A stretch of 64,000 nt of DNA from Bactericera cockerelli (lineage: Eukaryota; Arthropoda; Insecta; Hemiptera; Triozidae), in the NCBI GenBank assembly GCA_024516035.1, contig CM044966.1:17082891-17146890 (forward strand). The letters are read 5' to 3'. The notes below the pieces were generated by a model. That model made no database searches, was not told the origin of the DNA, and saw nothing but the letters and a program-made list of their open reading frames with translations. A program made the translations under genes and the position numbers. The stretch's first letter is position 1, and each line of letters opens with the position of its first letter. Below, piece after piece: positions 15,797-28,825 of the stretch.

Positions 15797-16603
15797 TCTC
15801 TATATATAAATGAGAAATATGGACGGGCTTTGTATGTATCTTTGTGTGTCCGGAATTGTTTTAGGCGAAACGGTAAGAGATAGCAAAAAATTGATGAGAG
15901 ATGACCCCAAGTAAAATTGCCGAAAACTATCAGGAAAACTTTTAAAAGTCCAAAATTCCAAACCGTCCTTCAGTTATGACCTTCCTCGAGTATTGCCTTG
16001 AGGAAGGGTCCGATTTTAAGACAGTCTTTGCCCTGGAACTTGAAATCTATCGCGAGGACCTATATTTTTTATTATTTAATAACACATTTAATAAGACAAA
16101 ATTAACTTTCATTTAATTCATTTTAGGCCACATACTGACGTACGGTTCTCGAGATATAAGCCAGAATGTTCGAAACTTCGACCTTTTTTTCAGACTTTTC
16201 ACGTTTTTCAACACATTCTAGCGCGGAACTTAAAATTTATCGCGAGGACATATATTTTTTATTATTTAAAAACACATAAGACAAAATTATCTTTCAATTA
16301 ATTCATTTTAGGCCACATTCTGACGTACCGTTCTCGAGATATAAGCCAGAATGTTCGCAATTTCGACCTTTTTTTCAGACTTATCACGTTTTTTAAGAGA
16401 TTCCAGCGTGGAACCTAAAGTTTATCGCAAGGACCTATATTTTTTTACTGTAAAACTGTTTCAGAACATCACATGCTTTTATTTGAGCCCTTTATTGCCA
16501 TCTTCTGACAAACCGTTCTCGAAATATAGGCCAGTTTGCTACATTATCAATATCCGCTATGATAGATTTGGCTCGGGATTTTGAAATTTACAGCAATGAT
16601 GAT

Positions 16604-16636
<33 letters not shown>

Positions 16637-16780
16637 CGATGTGTGTGTGTGTGGATATTGTGTGTGTGTGTGTGGATATATGTGTGTGTGTGTGGTTGTG
16701 TGTGTGTGTGGATGTGTTTGTGTGGTGTGTGTGGATGGGTGTGTGTGTTGTGTATATGGTATGGTTGGGTGTGGTGTATG

Positions 16781-16815
<35 letters not shown>

Positions 16816-16871
16816 GATATGTTTGGGTGGTGTGTGTGTGATGGCTTGGCGAAGCGGGTGCAGCCCGCTAG
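15797..16871 (+). mobile_element. Non-autonomous Helitron, 1,075 bp
   Basis: Starts TCTCTATATATAAAT after an A and ends with a hairpin (AGCGGGTGCAGCCCGCT) running into CTAG followed by T, the canonical Helitron 3' structure. It holds three diverged units of about 185 bp (16040-16545) with TTCTCGAGATATAAGCCAG blocks, and a GT microsatellite. Confidence 0.8.
16603..16840 (+). repeat. GT microsatellite inside the Helitron
   Basis: Interrupted GTGTGT runs with GGATAT spacers. Confidence 0.9.
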
Positions 16872-17512
16872 TTGTTAATAAATTCATAATAATATACATA
16901 AATATAATTCATTATCCAAACAAAATAAAATATCCCCTCATTGAAAATATGCAAGTCTAATAAAATAAAAAATAAAAAAATCATTGACCATCTTTAATTT
17001 TCGACTTTAAGGACTATCGATAACAGATTTCGATGTTAACTACATCGACTATAAACTTTGCTATCTACATATGTATAATATGGCCATTGATGTACATAAT
17101 ATATTATGTGTAACCATTTATCGATTATTACTTTGGAGCTACTATCGATTTTGAAAATCGATTCAAATGAATATCGGAAGGAAGGAATTAACCTATTTAA
17201 TTTCATATTACAATTTTTGTCATTAAAATCCTCTTGAAGTACAATATCTGTTGTACTTTTAGGGGTGGATCATTTATCTTCTTATATTATATTTTTCTTA
17301 ATCTTGTATTTTTATGAATATTTCTAGGAATATCGATAGTTCTGCACCTCTTAATTTACCCATAGATTGTACCTACTATAATATCCCTTCTAAAAATTAA
17401 TTCTACCTACATTTTGTTAAACAAAAATTAATTTTTCAAAAAAAATATAGTTATTAATTTTTTTAATAAAAAAAAGTTTCATTGTTTTTCTTTTCTTCTT
17501 AGTTATTTTTTA

Positions 17513-18060
17513 TCTCTATAATATATATAAAACTCAAATCTGTGCGTGTCTGACTGGCTGGCTGACTATGTCCTCTTAAATTTGTCTGTTTACAATACCA
17601 CAGCCCAAACGGTAACAGATATTGAAATTTTTATGAGAGTTGACCCCCCTAAACCACCGTCAAACTATCTTAGCTAATTATCAAAATTAAAATACCTATG
17701 AGCCAGCGTCGATGGCATGTTAAATACACCGGTTCCCTTCAGAACACCGAAGTTAAGTGACATCCAGCGAGGTTAAGACTTGGATGGGTGACCATTCAAA
17801 TTCTAATTCTCGTGACGCTGGCTTTTCCCGGCCCCACTCAGGCTGGGTGAGGTCAATGTGAGTAGCAGGTTTGTGAGTTTCCTGCGAATGGAGGTAAAAC
17901 CCCCGTCGTGATATGACCATGGCAGTTGAAAGCGACGTTAAACCCCATTAAAAAAAAAAAAAAAAAAAAAATACCTATAACCATTTTCCAGATATCGGGA
18001 TTTTCCGGTCCAATAATACATAATTCAATAACGAGAACATGCCGTCACCGAAATGGTTCA
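17513..18060 (+). mobile_element. Helitron 5' fragment of the same family
   Basis: ATCTCTATAATATATATAAAA start and the shared ACGGTAACAGATA block. A 5S SINE is inserted at 17701. No 3' hairpin was found. Confidence 0.5.
17701..17971 (+). mobile_element. 5S rRNA-derived SINE
   Basis: The first ~120 bp mimic 5S rRNA: GCCAGCGTCGATGGC start, ACACCGGTTC, CACCGAAGTTAAG (A box), then GACTTGGATGGGTGACC (C box) and a closing GACGCTGGC that pairs with the start. A tail with GAGTTTCCTGCGAATGGAG and GTTGAAAGCGACGTTAAACC ends in poly(A). Flanked by AATACCTAT direct repeats. Confidence 0.88.
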
Positions 18061-18451
18061 TATTATGAAATGACAAGAGGTAGTTATATTGGCATTTTGT
18101 ATACATATTGCCATAATATTCCGTACAACTGATGGCATAAAACTGGCCAAGTTAGAGTATAGTTTGCAGTTATAAACATACAAAATGAGGAACTCAGAAA
18201 ACGGGATTTAATAATAAACAAAAGGTTTAGTACCAAGATAACTTGGTCGCAAACAAGATATCACCCTCATTCAATGGCTAAGTTTTTGGATAGGAGTTTT
18301 GGAACTTGGCCCTTTTTTCAACGGTAGTTTTTGGTGGGATATCATTTCTTTTTGTAAGTGGAAATAGGAACATAGGATTGACAACGAGGACTTTTATTAG
18401 GAACATGATTTCCGTTAACGACAACGGTTTAGGTCCTTCAGTGGTCTTTCT

Positions 18452-18843
18452 AAAGGTAGGATCACACGATATGGCAGAGCGACATATAATATGGCAATCT
18501 CCCTTGCCAAAGCGTGTGATCGGTCTTTGTTTACATGACCATAGAACTACTTGTGTCTATGGCGACAAGTTTTTTCTATGGTGCCATAGACGTATGGCAG
18601 GATCTATGGCATTCGTGTGAGTGCTTCATCACACACATGGTCTAAAATATGATATGGTGACGACTGGCAGGCTTGTCTATGGCAAGGGAGAAGAGTGGAA
18701 GACATACAATGCCATAGAGTTTTTTGCCACATTATATGGCATCGTGTGAGTGCCATATATTATATGTGCCATTCGTTTTTTTTTTCTCGCCATAGAAAAT
18801 ATGGCATCTGTGCCATAATGCCATATAGTGTGATCCTACCTTA
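18452..18843. mobile_element. About 390-bp foldback element rich in ATGGCA
   Basis: AAGGTAGGATCACAC at the left is inverted at the right (GTGTGATCCTACCTT). CTATGG/CCATAG and ATATGGCA motifs recur throughout. Target duplication unclear. Confidence 0.65.
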
Positions 18844-19397
18844 AGTCTAGGCGGTCGTATCCTACGCGACAGAGGAGGTGATGAGCACGACAATGGACTC
18901 TCAACTTGAAGGTTGGAGGTTCGTGTCACAAACTTGCAAATTCACCACATGCAGTTTCATTTTTTTTTTTTTTTTTTTTTTTTTTTGAAGAATCGTAACG
19001 TGGAAATTATAATTTATTTAAAAATAATTACATTCATTTCTATCTTCAAATTTGAAATTCCATCTAAAATTTGAAATTCAAATTCTATCTAAATTTGAAG
19101 CCCCACCACATCCATCTTCAACTTCATATCTCCTCAAATTGAACCTCTCAATCTGAGAGAAACAGCCCGAATCAAAGCAACTTGTACTTTTGTTTTGACC
19201 CAACCAACAATCCTTTTGTAAGGTTTTGTCCACTTGTTGGATAATATGTTTCATTACTTTTATTAAAGTATTCATGATTTTTCACATTAATATGCTACCT
19301 AAAATCACACTGTTTAACAACGTGATAAATTAGAAAGTTTTGGTTTTCACATTTTTCCCTTTATTTTTACAATAAACCCTACACCACAACACCACTC

Positions 19398-19648
19398 AGG
19401 GCCGTATTTAAGGGGGGGCCCGGGCCCCCCCCCTCGAGCTTGGCCCCCCCTCGAAATTCTCACTTGAACGCAGGCTCTCGTCCCGGGCCCCCCTGCCTTG
19501 GATTTTTTTCTAGGTACATTACATATCTACATACGTGCATGTTGATTCCTAAACACAATAAACAGTAAAATCCAACTAAATTACAACATAATTATTTTTA
19601 TACTATTTGGGCCCCCCCCCTGACGAAAATCCTAGATACGGTGCTGAC
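19398..19648. repeat. G/C-tract foldback element
   Basis: GGGCCGTATTTAAGGGGGG opens and CCCCCTGACGAAAATCC plus ATACGGTGCTG closes. Long C runs and CCCGGGCCCC. A related 110-bp copy is at 46615-46722. Confidence 0.55.
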
Positions 19649-19709
19649 ACCACCATGCAAAATTTCAGCTTTGTAGGTAGTAGGGAAGTACCTGATAAGT
19701 GCGAAAGTT

Positions 19710-20010
19710 CGGGTTTTCAGATTTTATTTGTGGTGAAGCACAAAGCCTCTTCACAAGTTTTGTGGGTAGCGCAGCATTACTAATAGCCTCCTTTACTTTT
19801 CAAATTATTCTATTGCACTAATTTCTTTTTACTCTGGTAATGCCGTTACTGGTCGTTACTCATACAAGTAACTACTCATTTTTTCCTCACGAGGTATGAG
19901 TGGACCCCGAACATCCAAGTACTGAGCAGAAAAATTCCTGTCCCGCTGGGGATCAAACCCAGGTCACCAAGCGTCCAATGCGCTAAGCATTGGACGCATG
20001 GTGACCTGGG
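19710..20010 (-). mobile_element. tRNA-derived SINE, family D
   Basis: Reverse-strand copy: GTGGTGAAGCACAAAGCCTC tail, ATCAAACCCAGGTCACCA (B box), ending in an inverted stub of its own head. Confidence 0.72.
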
Positions 20011-20167
20011 TTAATTTATAATTCTGTTTGTATACCTGCGTAATAATTACATATGTATACATTATACCTGTGTAACAGTTATGTATACATTATAGGTACC
20101 TGGTACCTGTATAACAATTAAGACGTATACAACATTATGTCTGTGTAACATTTATGTATAAATATTG

Positions 20168-20910
20168 TATATCTGGACCTTAGAGCCAAAGTGTCATAAG
20201 TCCATTTTTTACTTTTTTGGGAAAACGCAAAAAACTGTCAGAATTGTGGTACTCAAAAAAAGGGAGGTTTTCTTGGAAATGTTTTATTGTTCAAAGCAAA
20301 ATAAATTTTACATTGTTCAATCAAAATTTTTCTTGACTTTGAAAATTTCAATATGATTTTTACTTCCACTTTTTGAAAAGTTTTGTTTTTCGAACTTTTC
20401 CACCCAACTTCCAAATTTTTTGGACTTATGACTTTTTACCCTAACTGACTAATGTCAAATTTTGAATCCATTGTACGTCATAAGTCAAGTTGCAGCACAG
20501 GGTTTCCCATTTCAGCGTGTTTTCCATAAGTATGATACATAGTAGGTACCTACAATACATAATATAAAAAAATTATGGTGAAATAAGATTTTTTTTTTTT
20601 TTATTATTAGTTATGCACGAATGGACTTATGACTTTATACCTCAAAGACATGTTCATGTTGATCAGGTGTTAAATACATGATGCGGATTTATGACTTTAT
20701 AACTCAGTAGTATTGGACTTATTACTGTTTACCTCTCTGAAAAGATGAAGTTATGACTTTTCATAAGTTGCGTATCTCGGGAACTACAATAGATGGAGTT
20801 GTGATTTTTTGCCACAATGTGAAGCTAACTTTTCTGATTTCAAAGCTGTATTTAACTCAATTTCGAAAAAAATGGACTTATGACACTTTGGCTCTAAGGT
20901 CCAGATATCT
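20168..20910. mobile_element. About 740-bp MITE with recurring GACTTATGAC motif
   Basis: ATATCTGGACCTTAGAGCCA at the left, exactly inverted at the right. GGACTTATGACTTT-type motifs recur at about 20194, 20422, 20471, 20633, 20689, 20711, 20752 and 20871. It is inserted in a TATGTATACATTATA-rich minisatellite (20030-20165 and 20910-20960). Confidence 0.72.
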
Positions 20911-20989
20911 GTGTACAAATTATGTATACATATTATATATCTGTGTAACAATTATGTATACAGTCCTCCATTCTAATCTATGGTGGTGA

Positions 20990-21312
20990 CGTCATCATTT
21001 CACACTCAAACAGTTTCGCGAGGTCAAACACACTCTTTATCTCCTTCTCCCTCTCTCTCTCTCTTTTTCTCTCTCAATCTCTCTTTCTCTAGTCTATCTC
21101 TCTTTTTCTCTCTCTCCCTACATCTCTCTCTTTCATATTTTCTCTTTTCTTTCTCCTTCTCCTTCTTCTTCTTTCTTATTTTTTTCTCTCTCTCTCGTTC
21201 CCTCTCCCTTCTCTCTGTGTTATCTCTCTCTTTTCCTTTTCTCCTTCCCTCTCCCTTCTCTCTTTGCTATCTCTCTCTTTTCCTTTTCTCCTTCTCTCTC
21301 CCTTCTTCCACC
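20990..21312 (+). repeat. CT-rich tract
   Basis: CTCTCTTTTTCTCTC-type DNA; a block TCCCTTCTCTCT with TATCTCTCTCTTTTCC is repeated at 21207 and 21250. A smaller CT tract is at 10484-10585. Confidence 0.85.
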
Positions 21313-22069
21313 AGCAAAATTGGGAGGGAACTTATTTTCCCCTCCTCATCTTCCTCCAAGGATAGGGAGGGAGGGGTGTGGCACAATAGACTGGAGAATC
21401 ACTAAAGAATGTAGAAAGGAAGTAGTGAGTTAGGGTATGGACTAGTTATAAATAATAATAATAATAATAAAATGTATTTATTTGTGTTCTTATATCACAA
21501 TTTTAGTGAGTAGCGCAGAGTTATAGAACTTTTCCTAATATCCCAAGGGTAATATTCTCTAATATTCCAAGGGTAATATTTAGGGGTATAAGAAGGGTAA
21601 AGTTGGACGAAGCGGGGTAACACAGGCGTCGAAACGAATTAGCGACGCAACTCGCATGAGTAATTTACGTGTCAATGAATTTCGTGTTGAGTAGCCTAAA
21701 AGGGACTTAGAAGCCTTAGAACTGAAACCCTCCCCGCCTGGACTCACGCGAAAGCTCTGCGTTCGACCAAGGTGAAACCCCTTACAAGCTAAACCCTGTT
21801 GAGATTATTATCGGTGAGTAATCAGTCGGACTTCTGTAAGAACGAAAAGGGTTGGGTGGAAGAGATCGCCACAGGCAATTTTAGTTAGAACATGATATAT
21901 TTATCTATTTTTTTTTATGTATGAATGCCATTTTTTAATATGTATAATTGTATATCTAATAAAGTAATCTAATTCCGTGTCCGTGAGATAGGTATTGATA
22001 CCTTAATCACGGTGGTGAGAGGATTGTATGGACGCCCAGATCCAATGTCTAGGCTCCTTTCATGACTAT

Positions 22070-22315
22070 TGATTCCATTTGGTTTTAACGTCCTGACTTG
22101 AGGTAGAAAGGACGGGGGTTTTACCCCCCATTCGCTGGGAATCGTACCAGCTACCCACTTTAACCTCACCCAGCTTGGGTAGGCCGGAATTGCCAGCCTC
22201 ACATTTTTGGAGGGAACAGAATTTTCTGTGCGAAAAGTCTGCTCGAACCGGGAATCGAACTCAGGATCTCTGGACTACGGGCAGTAGTCATAACTATTAC
22301 GCCACGAAGGCTGGC
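22070..22315 (-). mobile_element. tRNA-like SINE, family E
   Basis: GGAATCGAACTCAGGATCTC (B box) and TTTTGGAGGGAACAGAATTT; related copy at 37.9 kb. Confidence 0.65.
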
Positions 22316-22774
22316 TTGTTAAGTTAGTTTAGATTCAACCAAAAATTTGACAGTAAATTGCTTTGGAAGGTATTTTGTTGACATAATGACATACAAACAT
22401 AGTAATAACAATAAGTCTCTTTAGTGGAAGGTAATCACCAGGCGAGGCGTTAATCACATAAGTGATTAACACAAATATCATAACTTTTTCAAACTCATTC
22501 GAGACGCGTGGGTTTTGCTTCTCGTCGGCTGAAAACTCCCAAACCAGCTACCCACATTAACCCCACCCAGCCTGGGTTGGGTCGGGGGGAGGAAACCCGT
22601 CTATTATTGTCGGGCTCAGTCTATGTTTTTATCCTCAAGTGAAACTAAGGAGAGAAGTCAGTTGAGGAAAAGTTTCGCTTTTATAATGCACACAGCTGAA
22701 CTATACAGGGTGGTGCTGCAGCATTATTCCGCGGTTTAGGAGTAGGATACAAGATTTTATTATATTACATTGTC

Positions 22775-22987
22775 TGTCCCGGTAGCTCAGTGGTAAAGGC
22801 GGTACTCTGTGAATCCAGATTATCCACATGTCGTGGGTTCGAAACCCAGTCGGGACATGACAAGTTATCATCCCATATGGGATTTTTAACACATAATAAT
22901 ATGTCTTGGGCTTACTGCTGGAATAATGGGACTGTAATAGTCTTAATCGCGGGCAGTATAAATAAGGCGATATTATTCTTATTATTA
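22775..22987 (+). mobile_element. tRNA-derived SINE, family A
   Basis: Head GTCCCGGTAGCTCAGTGGTA (A box) and GGGTTCGAAACCC (B box), tail ATAATATGTCTTGGGCTTAC and a TATT-rich end. Confidence 0.8.
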
Positions 22988-23759
22988 CCGATAGTTATAT
23001 TTCTGTCATTTGTAACCCAGAGGGCAAAGTACTCAGAATAATTGAGTATGTAAATCTCCCTTGCCTTTATCCTGTATTAGCTTATGTTGCTATTGGGGTC
23101 GGCATGGTTCAACCTCATGGTTGAGGTTGGTAGGGTGGAGCACTCAGAATACTTAGCCGTATTTTTCTTTCCACCCAAAGTGAATGCAACTGGAATAAAA
23201 TGAACAAACTGGAAGCAAGTCATTTTTCTTTTGCAAGAGGAAAAATCTTCTTCCAGTTTGGTTAACCAAAATGGATTTAGAAAATTCTTGCTTCCAGTTC
23301 TTTTATAGGTTAAGTCCATTGTTTATCTCTAAGAGTACCGAAAAGCATTTTTCTTTCACGAATAGTGGGGAAGCTAAACTGGAAATATGTGGAATAAAAT
23401 GGAAATATTTGGAAATACCGAACCTGGAAAAAAAACTCAGAAGTACTCAGAAGAAAAAAAAAAAACATAATGTGTTTATGTTTTTTTTGAAATCATAATA
23501 GGATACAATACATTTATTATTATTTTTAAACCCAAATTCCAAATTAAATTTCTGCTTTATACTTGGAATTTTGGGATTCATTCATAGCTCGTGAGGAAAA
23601 ATGAGTATTAGCTGCTTTGATGTAAGTAGCATCCAGTGACGGGATCTTGAACAAAAATAAGATGTTGAAACATTGAAAGACCTATAATTCTCCGCTATCC
23701 ACTCATATTGTCGTATAATAACACAAAGAAACACATTTATTATTATTTATGGTAAATCT

Positions 23760-24140
23760 ACAGGGCTATTGTTTATTCATTTACGGTATAAGAATAGGAT
23801 ACGAGGCTTTGTCTAAAGTAACACATGCTCCACCCTGTATACAGGGCCATTGATTATTCAATTACGGTATAAGAATAGGATACAAGGCTTTGTCTACAGT
23901 AACACATGCTCCACCCTGTATACAGGGCCATTGATTATTCAATTACGGTATAAGAATAGGATACAAGGCTTTGTCTAAAGTAACACATGCTCCACCCTGT
24001 ATACAGGACCATTGATTATTCAATTACGGTATAAGAATAGGATACAAGGCTTTGTCTAAAGTAACACATGCTCCACCCTGTATACAGGGTCATTGATTAT
24101 TCAATTACGGTATAAGAATAGGATACAAGGCTTTGTCTAA
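23760..24140 (+). repeat. 81-bp minisatellite with a CACCCTGTATACAGGG junction
   Basis: ACAGGGCCATTGATTATTC recurs at 23841, 23922, 24003 and 24084, exactly 81 bp apart, each preceded by CCACCCTGTAT. Confidence 0.85.
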
Positions 24141-24840
24141 AGTTACACATGATTTAACCCCATGGAGGTAGAAGATATGGAGAACTTGTTATACCTCAAA
24201 CCTGCACGTACACAAACTGATAACAGTTATCCAATATGGCTACCAGTATTGGATTCAAAAACATGAAAAACAAACAAGTTATTATTTTGTATTTTATTTT
24301 GAATTTGTTATTATTGAGATTTCCACCGTGTTTTCGTTCTGAAAAATTTCCAATTTTACGTGACAGTTTTATTACACATAAGACATACGTTATGAGTTAT
24401 CCATTTATTATTCCTCCATGATTCACCCTGTATACAGGGCCATTGATTAATCAATTACGGTATAAGAATAGGAAACAAGGCTTTGTCTGAAGTTACACTT
24501 GATTTAACCTCATGGATTTAGAAGCAATGGAGAACTTGTTATACCTCAAACCTGCACGTAAACAAACTGATAACAGTTCTTCAATATGGCTGCCGGTATT
24601 GCATTAAAAAAACATGATAAACAAACAAGTAATTTTTTTGTATTTTATTTTGAATTTATTATTATTGTGACTTCCATGGTGTTTCAGTTCTGCAAAATTG
24701 CCAATTTTACGTGACAGTTTTATTACACATAAGATATACTTTATGAGTTATCCATTTATTATTCCTCCATGATTCACCCTGTATACAGGGCCATTGATTA
24801 TTCAATTACGGTATAAGAATAGGATACAAGGCTTTGTCTG
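24125..24840 (+). repeat. 350-bp tandem repeat, two units
   Basis: ACAAGGCTTTGTCT recurs at 24125, 24475 and 24825. The unit extends the 81-bp repeat with about 270 bp including ACCTCAAACCTGCACGTA and AACAAACAAGT. Confidence 0.8.
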
Positions 24841-25270
24841 CTTCCGCGGCAAACTTTCCCTTTCTATTATTCATTCCTACTCGGTCGATGTTCCTGTTCC
24901 ACAGATCCGTGGTTCGAATCCAGGTCGTGACATTTTTTTTTTACACAAACCTAAAAAATAAAATAATAATATTTTCGTCTTATTTACACTGCTTGATTAG
25001 GACTAATGAGTCCCATTATACAATAAGCCCAAGACGTATTATTATGTGGTCAGTACACTATTTTTTAACTATTTTTTATATTTATACACTATTATTATTA
25101 TAAAGATGAGTGTTTCACAGGCTTTTTTATTTCGTAGCCATGAAACAGGAGTTGTAGCCTGCTCATCCCGTAGTAAGCCTACCCTGGGATCGGCGAGAAG
25201 TGACACAATACTTCCCATTTAGGTACTGGGTCAACACATGTACATATTGGATTTATACTAAAGTTGAAAT

Positions 25271-25405
25271 TTAGGGCGGAATTAATAGACAACATCAATA
25301 ACTTAAGTCGTTGATAAGTGTCAGTTTTTCCTATCTTACACAGTACGCAATCCGTGACTTAGCGCCACAGAGGTATTACAAAAACGTCTATTAATTCCGC
25401 CCTAA
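25271..25405. mobile_element. 129-bp PIF/Harbinger-type MITE, second copy
   Basis: Same ends as the 12.97-kb copy, element 25274-25402, also 129 bp, in the opposite orientation; TTA on the left and TAA on the right. Confidence 0.8.
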
Positions 25406-27535
25406 GAGTTCCATCTGAAAAACCATGTCAAGATTGTCAAGTAAATGCCTACCTAAATAAAATTATTTCTAAGGAATAAGGAAACTAAAAAGATTTCTAC
25501 TTTCAAAACAAATACCGATAGATACTCGGAAATTCATCGCTATGGAATAGGTGGTATTGTCAGTAATGGGGGCGTGGACATGTTTATATTCTCGGATACA
25601 ACTGATAGGATTTTAGAGCTAGATAATAATAATAATATCGCCTTATTTATACTGCCCGATTAAGACTATTAAAGTCCCATTATTCCAGCAGTAAGCCCAA
25701 GACATAATATTATTATGTGGTAAAAAATCTCAAATAGATCTTCCTTTTGATATAAAAATAATTCTGAGAGTATTATTTTGTTTAATTTCCCCGAGTTTTA
25801 TTTAGTAGTAAGCTTGCAGTTTTAGTTTAGTAGTACTTAAATTTATGTTTTAATTTTAATGTTCATTTGTATAATGCGTTTTGTATACTCGTACGACTAT
25901 GTAAAAAAAAACATCAAAGAATATCCTTCCGCCTCTAGTGACCTCGAGATGTTTTGAAGATACGTTTAGCAATAATAAATAGTATCCTTGAAATACCGCG
26001 AGGAAAAATTAGATACTTGAACTGGTGACACATATTTTTTGCACACATCTACACCTAATCATGTCTGTCATGGTCCTAGTTCCAGTGAATCCCATTTAGT
26101 AAGTGACGAGAATTACGAACTCACTTTATTATATTGACGATTGACTATGTCCACTTGTGGACCATAAGGTCTATAAGCACTAGACTGGTTTTAAAAAATC
26201 AATATCGGAATTTTTACAACGCTCAGGCAGAAATGAGTTTGGCTTTTGCAGAAATTGAGATAGACAAAATTTCAAGGCAATCAGAGTACGTTAACAGGAC
26301 CCGCTCTGGCCTCAAAGATTGGAAATTTGCCAAATTTTCGAGGTTGAGCTGACATTTTCGGACATAACTCGAGAACGAAAAATCATATGAGCTTTAAGGA
26401 TATATCAAATGAAAGACCATTTTGTTGGCTTTACTTTGTTGTATAATACTAGTTCCCGAAATCTTAATGGTTAATGACTAAATTAAGAATATGTAGTCGA
26501 AAACGGGCCAGGTACCCAAAGTAGAGCATCTAAGGCATGATAGGATAATGGGTGAAAATACTTATGATTTATAAAACTTATACATATAAATGTTAGAAGA
26601 TTAGTTTTGAATGATTTTTTGACACATTATGAAGCTATAAATACCCGTTTTTACCTACTTGATAGTTCCTGACAGGTTAAGGCATGGCCAGAAAAACAAA
26701 ATAATAATACAAACATATTACGTCAAAGTTATTCTCATTTTTTTATTGTAGAAATACAAATATCTAAAATTAAAAGTACAAATAGGTAACAATTCGTCAA
26801 AAAAATACAAATTGAGCAGTAAAAGTTAACTTAGTTAGTTGGGAGAGGGAACTTTTTGAAGAATCAGGATAGAGTCTCCTACATTTACTCACAACTTGTG
26901 GGACAAACTATTTCTGACATTCCTCTCTAGTTAGGAAGTTGCTGAAGTCACTCATCAACTTAACGCCTCTCTTGGCTGTGTCGTTTACAACTTTAAGGGA
27001 TTGTATATTTTTAAGTGCTTTCTGATACTGAGGCTCACCATGACAAATTTAGGGGTCTCCCCTCAAAAAGTCAGTTTTTATAACAAATCAACTAAAGAAA
27101 AGAAATGTTTCGTGAGTAATGAACTCTTTAAGGCCCCCTCTCACATAAGCTGGTATGTCTTTTATTCGTACTGTAATGTTGACATTTTTTGTCCCCTCTG
27201 TATCAATCATCAGAAGAACTGAAAATCTTTGCAGCCATTCCAGACTTTTCATTATGTGACAAAGTTGGATCGAAAAATCCCAAGCCAACAATTTCGGCAT
27301 TCAAGTACCACAGGTGCTAGACAACTTTTTTTAGTGCTTTCTCTGAACTATGTGTTTTGATACGACAGCATCAAATACAGGTGTAGATTAAAAGGACCCT
27401 GCACATTATTAGAAAAAATGTTAGAGCGGGACTTGCTCTCCTTAGCATGTCGTCACAACATTCTTGAAGTTGTCTTGAGAAGCGTCTTTGACTGTAAAAT
27501 GGGTAGTAGAACTGAACCTCATCCAGATAATTTAT

Positions 27536-27790
27536 ATGAGAACGCGATGAGCTCAGTGGTTAAGCACCGCTTGCCATGCGGAAGGTCCTGGGTTCGATCC
27601 CCCGTGCCGACAAAAATTTGTATTCTTAATTTGGTTACAATTGTTTGTAAGGAATACCTTCCGGTGCGCTCGTGTTGACCCAGCACCTAAATGGGAAGTA
27701 TTGTGTCACTTCTCGCCCATCAGAGGGGAGGCATACCTACAACACAGACCACAAGCGTCTACAGTAGCTCCTGTTTCATGGCTATCACCT
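27536..27790 (+). mobile_element. tRNA-derived SINE, family C
   Basis: GATGAGCTCAGTGGTTAAGC (A box), GGGTTCGATCCCCC (B box), tail TACCTTCCGGTGCGCTCGTG to AGCTCCTGTTTCATGGCTA. Confidence 0.8.
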
Positions 27791-27969
27791 GTGGTACTTG
27801 AATGCCGAAACTGTTGGCTTGGGATTTTTAGATCCAACTTTGTCACATGATGAAAAGTCTGGAATGGCTGCAAAGATTTTCAGTTCTTCTGATGATTGAT
27901 ACAGAGGGGACAAAAAATGTCAACATTACAGTACGAATAAAAGACATACCAGCTTATGTGAGAGGGGGC

Positions 27970-28262
27970 TTTAAAGAGTTCTTTTTTTTTTTTTTTTTTT
28001 TTGTGGGGTTTAACGTCGCTTTCAACTGCCATGGTCATATCACGACGGGGGTTTTACCCTCCATTCGCAGGAAACTCACAAACCTGCTACTCACATTGAC
28101 CTCACCCAGCCTGAGTGGGGCCGGGAAAAGCCAGCGTCACGAGAATTAGAATTTGAATGGTCACCCATCCAAGTCTTAACCTCGCTGGATGTCGCTTAAC
28201 TTCGGTGTTCTGAAGGGAACCGGTGTATTCAACATGCCATCGACGCTGGCTTTAGAGAGTTC
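27970..28262 (-). mobile_element. 5S rRNA-derived SINE inserted in the hAT-like transposase
   Basis: Nearly identical to the 17.7-kb copy, reversed. Flanked by TTTAAAGAGTTC and TTTAGAGAGTTC; the empty site survives in the opposite palindrome arm near 27130. Confidence 0.88.
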
Positions 28263-28825
28263 ATTACTCACGAAACATTTCTTTTCTTTAGTCGATTTGT
28301 CATAAAAACTGACTTTTTGAGGGGAGACCCCTAAATTTGTCATGGTGAGCCTCAGTATCAGAAAGCACTTAAAAATATACAATCCCTTAGGGCGGAATTA
28401 ATGGACAAATTTACAACTTCACAAGTGTCCTGTGTTTCACAAATTTTGAATTTTCGTATTAATAGACGCACTTTTCGTTAACTTCACAAGTGTCTGCTTA
28501 AGAATCTGTGAACACTTGTGAAAATACCTCTGTGCAGCTTAAAATGGTATTAATAAACGTTTTTTGGTGGCCGAAAGTTTTCATTTTCACAAGTGCTTTC
28601 ATAAATTTTTAAGTGCCCGAAATCCTGCGCTAAGATAGGATTTGTGAAACTTTTGTTTTCTTTTTCATCTGATTTCACCATTATTTTGCATTATTTATTT
28701 GAGTTTGGCTTGTGAATATTTTTATGTACCTTATTTATTACTGTGATAAGTTATTGAATTTTACTTTATAATTTTGTAATGGCCATTATTATTTCTTATC
28801 TTCTTCTGTTATTTATTTTTTACCA

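Larger units (their letters stand above)
15490..17354. mobile_element. hAT-like foldback with TATCGAT repeats, interrupted by a Helitron
   Basis: TAGAGGTGCAAAACTATCGA at the left is inverted at the right as TCGATAGTTCTGCACCTCTT. Several ATCGAT motifs sit in both subterminal regions (15505-15540 and 16995-17345). Without the 1,075-bp Helitron it is about 790 bp. No clear target duplication was seen. Confidence 0.6.
21315..23755. other. Mixed repeat fragments, no gene seen
   Basis: Apart from the SINEs listed, contains GGTTCAACCTCATGGTTGAG (23107, also at 34009 and 55335) and TTTTTCTTTCACGAATAGTG (23348, also at 33896; inverted and diverged at 59750). Confidence 0.45.

Noticed and set aside
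16559..16960. Cys/Val-rich open frames
   Set aside because: Translation of the GT microsatellite inside the Helitron.
17701..17822. Possible 5S rRNA gene
   Set aside because: The IE/C-box region is rearranged, the unit has a SINE tail, poly(A) and target duplication, and copies are dispersed.
22775..22860. Possible genuine tRNA gene
   Set aside because: Has A and B boxes, but the same head recurs with a common tail at several sites, so it is a SINE.
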